From: Brevibacterium sp. p3-SID960
GTDB lineage: Bacteria; Actinomycetota; Actinomycetes; Actinomycetales; Brevibacteriaceae
NCBI RefSeq assembly: GCF_025144725.1
Contig: NZ_JALXKS010000029.1
Coordinates: 1-41,669, forward strand
Length of the DNA stretch: 41,669 nucleotides
Direction: 5' to 3'
Shown: in pieces, positions 16,911 through 24,676 of the stretch
Layout: every line of letters starts with the position of its first letter
Numbering within the stretch: position 1 is the stretch's first letter
Program-made: the position numbers and the translations under genes
Notes under the pieces: generated by a model
Database searches by the model: none
Told to the model about the DNA's origin: nothing
Seen by the model: only the letters and a program-made list of their open reading frames with translations

Positions 16911-17516
16911 GTCGGCGCCTGAGTCCTGTTCAGCGTCAGTGATCTGTTCAGCGCGGTCGAGATCGGCAGGCGTGTCGATGTCGATGAGCTCGGCCTCGGT
17001 GGCCGGGATGAGGGTGATCTCCCGGTCGCGGTAGAGCGCCTTGACCGGAAGGCCGACAGCAGACCCTAGGCCGGCCACAGCATCCCGGAGGACCGCCTCG
17101 GGCCAGGCGGCGCACAGAAACTGCACCCGCCCACTCGGATCGACGGCAGCAGCCGGAGACCCGGCCGCGGAAGACTCGCGCAGCCGGGCGAGCAGAGACG
17201 CGGTGATCGCCGGCATATCACCGGCCAGCACCAGGATGATTCTCTCACCTGTCGGCAGTGCGGCAAGGGCGCAGCTGATGCCGTGCAGCGGTCCGCCGAA
17301 AGCCGGCTCCTCGTCGACGAGGAGCAGTCGGGTGAGCGTCCCGGCATCGATCCCGGCAGACGATCCGCACACGACGATCTCGCCCGCCCCGACGGCTTCG
17401 ACAGTGGTGAGAAGCGAGGCAATGACCGGACTCCCGGCGATCTCGATGCCCGGGGTGTGCCGGCCGCCGAAGCGGCTCGAACGCCCACCGGTGAGGATGA
17501 TCGCCGCCGTGTCCAT
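16908..17516 (-). CDS. MobA-like NTP transferase
   Basis: 202 residues. Nucleotidyltransferase fold of the molybdenum-cofactor guanylyltransferase group: N-terminal IILTGGRSSRFGG, the DEEPAFGGPLHGISCAL segment, and LVLAGDMPAIT carrying the metal-binding Asp; C-terminal LIDIDTPADLDRAE. The lysine that normally follows the glycine-rich loop and contacts the nucleotide phosphate is replaced: the family's RFGG..KPG reads RFGGRHTPG here (Thr21). No other molybdopterin genes are in the window. It might serve another sugar or cofactor nucleotide transfer. Probably leaderless (TAGGCT 6 nt before ATG). Confidence 0.85.
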   Translation of the reverse strand: MDTAAIILTGGRSSRFGGRHTPGIEIAGSPVIASLLTTVEAVGAGEIVVCGSSAGIDAGTLTRLLLVDEEPAFGGPLHGISCALAALPTGERIILVLAGDMPAITASLLARLRESSAAGSPAAAVDPSGRVQFLCAAWPEAVLRDAVAGLGSAVGLPVKALYRDREITLIPATEAELIDIDTPADLDRAEQITDAEQDSGAD

Positions 17517-17522
17517 ACCATC

Positions 17523-17528
17523 AGCCTA
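17523..17528 (-). promoter_or_regulatory. -10 box of leaderless mobA-like promoter
   Basis: TAGGCT on the minus strand, 6 nt before the ATG at 17516. Confidence 0.5.
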
Positions 17529-17694
17529 CGGGTGCTGCCCGTCCCGCAGCGGCCACCGCCTCGGGCGCGGACCGCTGAGCACACCGGGAACACCGGATGC
17601 CGGCCAGGTGACCGGCGTCACCGGTGGGCTAGGCTGGAGGACATTGACCAACTGCAGATGAGGGCGCAGTGACGCTGCGTGGAGAGGAGATCCG

Positions 17695-19791
17695 ATGGAC
17701 GACCAACACCACGAACAGCGAACCGGCAGCAGCACCCGGCCCGATCGGCACAAGCCCGCAGTCACCTCCCACAGGCCGGACCTGGCCCATCAGCCCGATG
17801 ACTCCTTCCTCACTGGGCGGCGCAAGGCCGCCCAGCGGTTCTTCCACGAGTTGACGTATCCGCATAACATCCACCCGGCGCTGGTGCCCGGTGTGTCGGT
17901 CGAAGACCAGCGCATCCGCTACCGGGTCGACAAGGTCATCCTCACCGTCGTCGGCGCGCTCATCGTCGGGTTCATCATCTGGGGCATGATCAACCCCGGA
18001 CAGGTCACCGCGGTCTCGACCGCGGCACTGAACTGGACGATGCTCAACCTCGGCTGGATCTTCAACACCCTGGCCGTGGGCATGATCCTGTTCCTGCTCG
18101 TCATCGCGTTCTCCTCATACGGGCGCATCCCGCTCGGGCTCGACGGTGAGAAGCCGGAATACTCGACCGCCTCGTGGGCGGCGATGCTGTTCGGCGCCGG
18201 CATCGGCATCGGCATCATCTTCTTCGGCCCCTACGAGCCGATGACCTACTACCTCTCACCGCGGCCCGGCGCCTATGACCCGGCCACCGTCGAGGCGATC
18301 AAGGGCGCGATGGCCCAGGCCGCCCTGCACTGGGGTGTGAGCGCCTGGGCGATCTATGCGATCGTCGGCCTGGCCGTGGGCTATGTGTCCTACCGGCGCG
18401 GCCGGGTGCCGCTGATGTCCTCGATCCTCATGCCGCTCATCGGCGGCGACTCGCGCAGCGCGCCGGCCCGCATCATCGACGGCCTGGCGATCATCGCCAC
18501 CCTCTTCGGCACTGCTGCCAGCCTCGGCATCGGCGCCCTGCAGATCGCCCGCGGCGTCGAGGTCGTCACCGGCTGGGGCCCGACGGGCAATCGGATGGCG
18601 CTCATCATCATCGTCGTGCTCACCATCGGCACGATCATCTCCGCCGTCGCCGGCATCGCCAAGGGCATCCGCCGGCTGTCGAACTTCAACATGTTCCTCG
18701 CTATAGGCTTGGCGCTGTTCTTCTTCGTCGTCGGACCGACGATCTTCCTCATCAACATCATCCCCGGCATGATCGTGCAGTACTTCGACACGATGCCCCA
18801 GATGCTCTCAGCCTCAATGGCCGACAGCCCTGAGATGCAGGAGTTCCTGTCGTCGTGGACGACGTTCTACTGGGCATGGTGGGTCAGCTGGTCGCCGTTC
18901 GTCGGCGTGTTCACCGCCAAGATCTCCCGCGGGCGCACCATCCGCCAGTTCATCCTCGGCGTGCTGCTCATTCCCTCGACGATCATCGTGCTGGCGTTCA
19001 CGATCCTCGGCGGCACCGCGATCTGGCTGCAGCGCACCCGCGGCTCGATTGCCGCCGACGGCACGGCAGCGTCGCTGCCGGCACCCGAGGAGATCTTCTT
19101 CGTCGTCCTCGACCAGCTGCCCGGCGCGCACATCATGGCCCCGATCGTCATCGTCATGCTCGCCGTCTTCTTCATCACCACCGCGGACTCGGCCTCCCTG
19201 GTCAACTCGCAGCTGTCCCAGGGCGGCAAACCCGAACCGAACAAGCTCATCACCGCGTTCTGGGCGGTCTGCATGGCCGGCATCGCCGTCGTCATGCTGC
19301 TCGTCGGCGGTGAGGACGCGCTCACCGGCCTGCAGAACCTCATCACCGTCACTGCGCTGCCGTTCTCCGTGGTGCTCGTGCTCATGTGCATAGCCCTGGT
19401 CAAGGAGCTGCGCAGCGATCCGCAGACGATCCGCAAGAGCTATGAGCGGTGGGCGCTGCAGAAGGCGATCCGGCGCGGCATCGACACCTACGGCGATGAC
19501 TTCACCATCACCATCGAGCCGACCGATCCGCGCAGCGAATACGCCACCGGCGCCGGCGTCGACTCCCACGCTGAGGAGCTGACGAACTGGTACGCCCGCA
19601 CCGATGAGGACGGCAACCCGGTGCCCTATGACTACGCCACCGGCCGCTACCTCGACGGCAAAGACCACAACGGCGACCCGTACCCCGATGACGAGCCTGA
19701 CGCCGAGGCGGGGGAGACCACCGACGACACCGCGGCCGAGGCGGACGGCGAGGACGGCGCCCACGCCGCCTCCCAGCGCGAGGACTCCTGA
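17695..19791 (+). CDS. BCCT family transporter (betaine/choline/carnitine type)
   Basis: 698 residues, GAGAGGAGAT before the ATG. Na+- or H+-coupled uptake of quaternary ammonium osmolytes through the inner membrane. Residues about 80-570 hold twelve membrane helices. The signature GAGIGIGIIFFGPYEP (near 167) and the tryptophan-rich TM8 box WAWWVSWSPFVGVFTAKISRGRTIRQF (near 393) are clear. The N-terminal 75 residues are polar. The C-terminal 130 residues are cytoplasmic, first basic then very acidic, longer than the 50-residue sensor tail of BetP; C-terminal tails of this family sense osmotic stress. An RDD protein follows after 12 nt. Confidence 0.95.
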   Translation: MDDQHHEQRTGSSTRPDRHKPAVTSHRPDLAHQPDDSFLTGRRKAAQRFFHELTYPHNIHPALVPGVSVEDQRIRYRVDKVILTVVGALIVGFIIWGMINPGQVTAVSTAALNWTMLNLGWIFNTLAVGMILFLLVIAFSSYGRIPLGLDGEKPEYSTASWAAMLFGAGIGIGIIFFGPYEPMTYYLSPRPGAYDPATVEAIKGAMAQAALHWGVSAWAIYAIVGLAVGYVSYRRGRVPLMSSILMPLIGGDSRSAPARIIDGLAIIATLFGTAASLGIGALQIARGVEVVTGWGPTGNRMALIIIVVLTIGTIISAVAGIAKGIRRLSNFNMFLAIGLALFFFVVGPTIFLINIIPGMIVQYFDTMPQMLSASMADSPEMQEFLSSWTTFYWAWWVSWSPFVGVFTAKISRGRTIRQFILGVLLIPSTIIVLAFTILGGTAIWLQRTRGSIAADGTAASLPAPEEIFFVVLDQLPGAHIMAPIVIVMLAVFFITTADSASLVNSQLSQGGKPEPNKLITAFWAVCMAGIAVVMLLVGGEDALTGLQNLITVTALPFSVVLVLMCIALVKELRSDPQTIRKSYERWALQKAIRRGIDTYGDDFTITIEPTDPRSEYATGAGVDSHAEELTNWYARTDEDGNPVPYDYATGRYLDGKDHNGDPYPDDEPDAEAGETTDDTAAEADGEDGAHAASQREDS

Positions 19792-19803
19792 GAGGAGCCG
19801 GGG

Positions 19804-20331
19804 ATGGCCAGTCAGGTGGTCCGGCCAGCGCAGCGGATCAAGGAGCTGTTCACCGACTACGTCGTCATCCTCGGCTACCTCGCCGTCCTCACCCTGGTCT
19901 TCGCCGGGTTCTATGCCGGTGTGCTCGGCGGAGTGCCCGAGTTCAGCCCCGTCCACGCCCAGCTCATCGCCACACTGACCTCCGTCGTGCCGATTGTGCT
20001 GATCTTCTCAGCCCTGGACTACCACCGGCCCTGCGGGACGGTCGGCAAGCGGCGCGTCGGTCTGCAGGTCGCCTACCGCACCCGCGAACCGTGGCGGGCA
20101 CTCGTGCGCAATGCTGTGAAGTTCACGCCCTGGCAGCTGGCCCACATCGGGGTCATCGACGGCGTCTACACCGAGTTCAACCGGCCGGTCTCCCACATCT
20201 TCATGTGGGCGGGCATGGCGCTGCTTTTCCTGCTGCTCGGCATGGGGCTGCTGCGCGCCGACGGCCGGCATCTCGGTGACATGCTCGCCGGCACCCAGGT
20301 CGTGCCGGCCGGGAGTACAATCACGCCATGA
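19804..20331 (+). CDS. RDD family membrane protein
   Basis: 175 residues; the BCCT stop overlaps its ribosome binding site (GAGAGGAGC before ATGGCC). Three membrane segments at about 20-42, 58-75 and 135-155. The RDD signature is present: Arg and Asp in QRIKELFTDYVV, TVGKRRVGLQVAYR after TM2, and DGRHLGDMLAGTQVV at the end. The function of RDD proteins is mostly unknown; some have been linked to Na+/H+ exchange. Position behind an osmolyte carrier fits a link with ion or osmotic balance. Overlaps the next gene by ATGA. Confidence 0.9.
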   Translation: MASQVVRPAQRIKELFTDYVVILGYLAVLTLVFAGFYAGVLGGVPEFSPVHAQLIATLTSVVPIVLIFSALDYHRPCGTVGKRRVGLQVAYRTREPWRALVRNAVKFTPWQLAHIGVIDGVYTEFNRPVSHIFMWAGMALLFLLLGMGLLRADGRHLGDMLAGTQVVPAGSTITP

Positions 20332-20612
20332 CCGCACAACTGCCCGGCGGAGCCGTCCACCCGCTGCCCGAGGACCTGCGCGCTGAGCTCATCGCTCACG
20401 CGAAGGCCGGTGAGGCGTGGCTGGACATCACCACACTGGCGCGCAACGAGTTCATCTGCTGGGTCGAAGACGCCAAACAGGCCAAGACCCGCGAGCGCCG
20501 CATCCGGCGGACCCGCGAGGAGCTTGAGGATGGGATGCGCCGTCCGTGCTGCTGGCCCGGCTGCAAGCACCGCGAGCGCACCGGCAGGCCACCGGCCGCC
20601 CAGGGCAGCTGA
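20328..20612 (+). CDS. YdeI/OmdA-related small protein
   Basis: 94 residues, ATG overlapping the RDD stop. The segment LDITTLARNEFICWVEDAKQAKTRERRIRRTREEL matches the C-terminal OmdA-like domain of the YdeI/OmpD-associated family (I/W..AK..ETR.RRI). The usual N-terminal half is absent, as in a known short actinobacterial form. The tail PCCWPGCKHR holds three cysteines and a histidine that could bind zinc. Role unknown. Its stop lies 3 nt from the converging MgtC stop. Confidence 0.8.
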   Translation: MTAQLPGGAVHPLPEDLRAELIAHAKAGEAWLDITTLARNEFICWVEDAKQAKTRERRIRRTREELEDGMRRPCCWPGCKHRERTGRPPAAQGS

Positions 20613-20615
20613 CCC

Positions 20616-21317
20616 TCAGTCGTTCTCCTCTGTCGCGGCAGAGACCCGGTAGACGCCGGGCAGTGCGGTGAGCGCTTCGACGAGCCCGCCGTTGCGGATG
20701 TCCTTGCCCGGAGTGAAGCGCAGCGAGGCCTGGATGATCTCGCCCTTCCGGCCGTGCAGGCGCTGCGTGTGGGTCAGCGCCGCCTCGTATCCCAGCTCCG
20801 AGGCGGTGGCGAGGATGTCGCGCAGCACACCGTGGCCGTCAGCGTAGCGGATCGTGATGTAGCGCGAATGGCGCGGATCCCGCATCCGCTTGACTGCGAA
20901 GGTCACGACGAACACGGTCAGCAGGTACAGTCCGACCGTCAGCGCCGCAACAGTCGGCATGCCCGCACCGCAGGCCATCCCGACCGAAGCGGTCACCCAG
21001 ATGCTGGCCGCCGTCGTGAGCCCGGAGACGATGTTCTGGCGCACGAAGATGACACCAGCACCGAGGAAGCCGATGCCGGTGACGATCTGCGCGGCGATCC
21101 GGGCGGGATCGCGGGTGACGTCCTCAGCTGAGGCGAAGCCGTAGACCGACACGAGTGTGAAGAGGGCAGCGCCCAGGCCGACGAGGATGTGCGTGCGTGC
21201 CCCGGCGCTCTTGTGCCGCAGCTCGCGTTCGACGCCGATGATCGCCGAGAGCACGAAGGCGGCCACCAGCAGCACGGCCTGGGTGCCCAGGTCGGCGGGA
21301 AGGAGATCAATGTCCAC
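20616..21317 (-). CDS. MgtC/SapB family membrane protein
   Basis: 233 residues from the GTG at 21317 (GAGGAC 7 nt before); the longer frame reads back into the DJ-1 gene and adds only low-complexity sequence. Four to five membrane helices in the N-terminal 140 residues with the family core [32 protein letters not shown] and [39 protein letters not shown]. The C-terminal 85 residues form an ACT-like cytoplasmic domain ([17 protein letters not shown]). MgtC proteins help cells cope with low magnesium and modulate the ATP synthase in some pathogens. Starts 25 nt after the DJ-1 stop, so one operon. Confidence 0.92.
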   Translation of the reverse strand: MDIDLLPADLGTQAVLLVAAFVLSAIIGVERELRHKSAGARTHILVGLGAALFTLVSVYGFASAEDVTRDPARIAAQIVTGIGFLGAGVIFVRQNIVSGLTTAASIWVTASVGMACGAGMPTVAALTVGLYLLTVFVVTFAVKRMRDPRHSRYITIRYADGHGVLRDILATASELGYEAALTHTQRLHGRKGEIIQASLRFTPGKDIRNGGLVEALTALPGVYRVSAATEEND

Positions 21318-21342
21318 GTCGGTGTCCTCACTCCCTGTTCTG

Positions 21343-21993
21343 TCAGCTGCCGTCGCCGAGGCGGTGGGCACCGGTGCCGGGGACGAGTCCGTTGCGTGCA
21401 GCGAAGGGGTCCCAGCCCGGGTCGGCATGGACGTCGAGTTCGACGAAGTCGCAGGCCTCACGGGCCTGCTCCGGGCTCGTAAGCGATGCGATGAGGGCAG
21501 CGGTCATGTCCATCCCGGCAGCCACACCCGAGGATGTCCAGCGGCTGCCGTCTTCGACCCAGCGGGCGACCGGCTGCCAGTCGACATCGCTTCCGAAGCC
21601 TGTCGCCCACGCGTAGGCGCGCTTGTTCGTCGTCGCCCGGTGCCCGTCGAGCAGCCCGGCCGCTGCCAGCAGCGCTGATCCGGTGCACAATGATGCCACC
21701 ACCGCGGCGCCGGCACAGTACTCCCGCAGCCAAGTGAGGAACCCGTCCTCGGTGACGAGCCGGCGCGTGCCGAAGCCGCCGGGGACAAGCACGATATCGG
21801 CTGCCGGGGCTGCGGTGCAGGCGGTGTCGGGCACGATCCGGGTGCCCTGATGGCTGACGACCGGCTCACCGGTGGGCCCGAGCATGACGATGGTGAAGTG
21901 ATCGGGCAGCACGCTGAGCAGCTCGACGGGCCCGAAGACATCGAGCAGTTCGAACCCCTCGAACAGGACGACGGCGACAGTGCGGTTCTCCAC
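21343..21993 (-). CDS. DJ-1/PfpI family protein
   Basis: 216 residues if started at the GTG at 21993; an ATG one codon earlier (21996) is the alternative. TAGACT ends 6 nt before the GTG, which favours GTG and a leaderless mRNA. Flavodoxin-like DJ-1/PfpI fold: [22 protein letters not shown] with the conserved Glu, [13 protein letters not shown], and the nucleophile elbow [19 protein letters not shown] with the reactive cysteine. This subgroup is close to isonitrile hydratase and to the sensor half of AraC-type regulators; the reaction cannot be read from the sequence. Confidence 0.92.
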   Translation of the reverse strand: MENRTVAVVLFEGFELLDVFGPVELLSVLPDHFTIVMLGPTGEPVVSHQGTRIVPDTACTAAPAADIVLVPGGFGTRRLVTEDGFLTWLREYCAGAAVVASLCTGSALLAAAGLLDGHRATTNKRAYAWATGFGSDVDWQPVARWVEDGSRWTSSGVAAGMDMTAALIASLTSPEQAREACDFVELDVHADPGWDPFAARNGLVPGTGAHRLGDGS

Positions 21994-21999
21994 CATCCC

Positions 22000-22005
22000 A
22001 GTCTA
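22000..22005 (-). promoter_or_regulatory. -10 box of leaderless DJ-1 promoter
   Basis: TAGACT on the minus strand; 6 nt separate it from the GTG at 21993 but only 3 nt from the ATG at 21996, so it helps to decide the start. Confidence 0.5.
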
Positions 22006-22055
22006 CGCAGGAGAACTCCGAAGCAGGTTCCGGTCGACTGAACCCGGGCAGCACA

Positions 22056-22088
22056 AGGGCGGAGCAGCATCGTCTGCTGCTCCGCCCT
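22056..22088 (-). terminator. terminator of the VWA adhesin gene
   Basis: A perfect 14-bp stem AGGGCGGAGCAGCA / TGCTGCTCCGCCCT with a 5-nt loop, 52 bp after the adhesin stop and before the DJ-1 promoter. No long T-run follows, as is common in high-GC terminators. Confidence 0.75.
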
Positions 22089-22140
22089 CTCAGCGGGTCC
22101 AATGGATCACCTGCTCACCGGCACGTGATCACGCGTGTCA

Positions 22141-23619
22141 TCAGGCCCGATTGCGGCGGGTAAGCGCGACAGCTGCGGCACCCGTTGCGAGCAGTGCGAG
22201 TCCGAATCCGACGGACATACCGACCTCGGCGCCGGTGCGCGGCAGGTCGCGGTCGTCGTCGCGGCCCGAGCCATCGTCATCGCGGCCGTCGTCATCCTTG
22301 CCGTCGTCGTCACCGGGCTTGTCAGAGGGCTTGTCAGATGGCTCGTCCGAGGGCTCGTCCGAGGGCTGGTCGCTGGGCTGATCGGTCGGATCATCCGAAG
22401 GCGTGTCCGTCGGATCATCGCTCGGGTCGTCCGTCGGGTCATCGGTCGGGGTCTCCGTCGGATCATCCGTGGGATCCTCGGTCGGCTCCTCGGTGGGATC
22501 GTCACCAGCCTTCCAGTTGACGACGGTGCAGGTGACGACCTGTTCGCGCTCGACTGTCAGGCTGAAGCCGGTCTCACCGGCGTTCTCAACCGGCACATCG
22601 ACCGGCTCCTCACCGCTGGTCTCCCGGCACACAGCGTTCTTGCCGTCCTGCTGCAGCAGCGTGAAGTCGTCCTTGAGCGTTTCGGTGATCGTCGTGTCCA
22701 CTGTCGGGTTGGAGACGAGATCCTCATAGGAGAAGTTCGCCACGCCGTTCTCATCGGTGGTGGCCTGCGCGGGGTCGGCGTTGGTGGCTGTGAAGTCCCA
22801 GCCTTCGGCCGGCTCCGGCTCAGCCTCGCCGATCTGCGTCTTCTTCAGCACCGTCACGCTGCCTTCGCAGGTGGCGGCAGCGATCTGCCGCAGACGCTCG
22901 CCGAGCTGGTTGTAGTCATCGGCGGAGAAGTAGTCGGAGTTCTCATTCGGGCCTGAGATCTGCACGATGTTCTCGATCGTCGGCTCGCTGCCCACGGCGA
23001 TGCCGACCATCTTCGTGCCTTCGCCCTTAACGCCGTTGGCCGAGGTGATGGCGGTGTCGAGGTCGATCTGGTCGAACCGGGTTCCGCGGTCGGTGTTGTC
23101 ACCCTCACCGGGGGTGCCGTAGGCGGTCGGCTTGCCGTCGGTGACGAAGAGCACGGCGTCGTAGCTCTTGCCCTGGGCCTGGGCGATGCCGCGGTCCCAG
23201 TTGGTGCCGCCGTCGCTGCTGGCAGGGCGTGTGAGTCCGTCGATGCCGTCCTTGACGCCGGCGGCATTGCCGGATTCGGCGATGCTCGTGACCGGGATAT
23301 CGGCGTTGTCGCCGGCCGGGGCGAAGGTGGCGAAGGTCTGCACGCCCACGGAGCTCGGAGTGCCGGTGAGGGTGTCGACGACGCCCTTGGCGGCTTCCTT
23401 GGACTTTTCGACATCGGCATCGGTCAGGGAGTTGGACAGGTCGAGCACGATGCCGAGGTTGAGGCCGCAGCGATCAGGCAGGGATGGGTTCGGAGCTGGT
23501 TCGATGGACTGCGCAGCAGCAGGGGAAGCCCCGATGAACGCCGTGGCGGCGACCAGGGATCCAGCCGCGGTTGCGGCAAAGAGGCTGCGGAAGCCACGTG
23601 AACGGGTGGGTGGTGTCAT
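22141..23619 (-). CDS. LPxTG-anchored VWA-domain surface protein
   Basis: 492 residues. Signal peptide 1-36 (cleavage near PAAAQ). Residues about 50-245 are a von Willebrand A domain with an intact metal site: DLSNS at 60-64 and FVTDGKPTAYG. Residues about 250-360 form a prealbumin-like (SpaA/Cna-B type) domain beginning VTVLKKTQIGEAEP and ending VVTCTVVNWK. Residues 365-450 are Asp-Pro-Thr/Ser repeats that span the wall. The sorting signal is LPRTG at about 459, a hydrophobic helix, then TRRNRA. This resembles tip adhesins of sortase-built pili, yet no sortase or backbone pilin is in the window. It stands alone between its own promoter and terminator. Confidence 0.93.
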   Translation of the reverse strand: MTPPTRSRGFRSLFAATAAGSLVAATAFIGASPAAAQSIEPAPNPSLPDRCGLNLGIVLDLSNSLTDADVEKSKEAAKGVVDTLTGTPSSVGVQTFATFAPAGDNADIPVTSIAESGNAAGVKDGIDGLTRPASSDGGTNWDRGIAQAQGKSYDAVLFVTDGKPTAYGTPGEGDNTDRGTRFDQIDLDTAITSANGVKGEGTKMVGIAVGSEPTIENIVQISGPNENSDYFSADDYNQLGERLRQIAAATCEGSVTVLKKTQIGEAEPEPAEGWDFTATNADPAQATTDENGVANFSYEDLVSNPTVDTTITETLKDDFTLLQQDGKNAVCRETSGEEPVDVPVENAGETGFSLTVEREQVVTCTVVNWKAGDDPTEEPTEDPTDDPTETPTDDPTDDPSDDPTDTPSDDPTDQPSDQPSDEPSDEPSDKPSDKPGDDDGKDDDGRDDDGSGRDDDRDLPRTGAEVGMSVGFGLALLATGAAAVALTRRNRA

Positions 23620-23665
23620 GTTCTCTCACTCAGTTAGGTATATATTCATACGAGACATGGTTCAC

Positions 23666-23692
23666 GTTATATAAATGTCACTGTCAGGTCAA
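23666..23692 (-). promoter_or_regulatory. candidate promoter of the VWA adhesin gene
   Basis: Minus strand TTGACC (23692-23687), 15 bp, TATAAC (23671-23666), 46 nt before the ATG. The spacing is short for the housekeeping sigma factor. The whole 23635-23700 stretch is AT-rich, unlike its surroundings, and holds further TATA-like boxes (TATGAAT near 23645), so the exact element is uncertain. Confidence 0.4.
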
Positions 23693-23752
23693 TCACAGAG
23701 ACGCCGCTTTCTCTGAATAATGTCTGTGTGCGCGTGGGGGCTGGCTCGTCAC

Positions 23753-23758
23753 TAGACT
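23753..23758 (+). promoter_or_regulatory. -10 box of leaderless hydrolase promoter
   Basis: TAGACT on the plus strand, 7 nt before the ATG at 23766; no ribosome binding site is present. Confidence 0.55.
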
Positions 23759-23765
23759 GTACGCC

Positions 23766-24617
23766 ATGAGTTCACAGACCCAGACGACCGGCACCGGTGA
23801 GACCCGAGCGCAGACGAAGCTGCACACCACGCAGATCGGCAGCGGCAGCGGTGACACCGAGAAGATCGTCTTCCTCCACGGCCTGTTCGGCCGCGGCAAG
23901 AACTTCACCTCGATCGCCAAGGGCCTCGAGCCTGAATGCACGAGCCTGCTCGTCGACCTGCCCAACCACGGGCAGTCCCCGTGGACCGAGGAGTTCGACT
24001 ACGTCGAGATGGCCGATGCCGTCGCCGAGGAGCTCGTCGCCTTCGGTGCCGAGGAGTCGCCTGTCGGTGTGGTCGGGCATTCGATGGGCGGCAAAGTCGC
24101 GATGATGCTCGCCCTACGTCACCCCCAGCTGGTCGACCGCCTCGTCGTCGAGGACATCTCGCCGGTCAGCAGCGCAGACTCCTCACACGATGCCGGCAGC
24201 GGCTTCTCCCACCTGCTCAACACCCTGCGCGCCCTCGACCTCTCCACCGTCGACTCCCGCAGTGAGGCTGATGAGAAACTCGCCAAAGACATCCCCGATG
24301 ACCGAGTGCGCGGCTTCCTGCTGCAGAACCTGCGACCCGGCGACGACGGTTACTACTGGGAACCGAATCTCGACCTGCTGTGCCGCTCCCTGTCGAGAAT
24401 CGGCGACTTCCCCGACACAGACGGCAGGACCTACGACCGGCTCGTCCTCTGGGCCGCCGGAGAGAAGTCCGACTACATCAAGCCCGAGTACACCCCGGCG
24501 ATGCGCGCCCTGTTCCCGCGCATGCTCAAGATCACCATCAAGGGAGCCGGGCACTGGATCCACTCGGAGAAGCCCCAGGAGTTCCTCGCCGCGCTGCGGC
24601 GATTCTTCATCTCTTAA
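23766..24617 (+). CDS. alpha/beta hydrolase, YbfF/ABHD11-like esterase
   Basis: 283 residues. Oxyanion region IVFLHGLFGRGKNF, VDLPNHGQS, the nucleophile elbow GHSMGG with S106, a cap region at about 130-215, and the C-terminal GAGHWIHSEKP with the catalytic His; the acid is probably the Asp of AGEKSDYI. The pattern HGLFG...NHG.S matches the YbfF/ABHD11 group of acyl-ester or thioester hydrolases. Natural substrate unknown. Cytoplasmic, no signal. Leaderless mRNA is likely. Confidence 0.92.
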   Translation: MSSQTQTTGTGETRAQTKLHTTQIGSGSGDTEKIVFLHGLFGRGKNFTSIAKGLEPECTSLLVDLPNHGQSPWTEEFDYVEMADAVAEELVAFGAEESPVGVVGHSMGGKVAMMLALRHPQLVDRLVVEDISPVSSADSSHDAGSGFSHLLNTLRALDLSTVDSRSEADEKLAKDIPDDRVRGFLLQNLRPGDDGYYWEPNLDLLCRSLSRIGDFPDTDGRTYDRLVLWAAGEKSDYIKPEYTPAMRALFPRMLKITIKGAGHWIHSEKPQEFLAALRRFFIS

Positions 24618-24663
24618 GCGCCGCAGCCGCCTCGAACGCGCGCCGCAGGTGGTCTCGCGCTGG

Positions 24664-24669
24664 TAGTTT
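24664..24669 (+). promoter_or_regulatory. -10 box of leaderless CPBP promoter
   Basis: TAGTTT on the plus strand, 7 nt before the ATG at 24677; no ribosome binding site. Confidence 0.5.
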
Positions 24670-24676
24670 TGATGCC

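Noticed and set aside
18814..19956. 380-residue minus-strand frame
   Set aside because: Antisense shadow of the BCCT gene; no binding site or motif.
22310..22510. Dense short repeats
   Set aside because: They encode the Asp-Pro-Ser/Thr wall-spanning repeats of the adhesin; spacing and units do not fit a CRISPR array.
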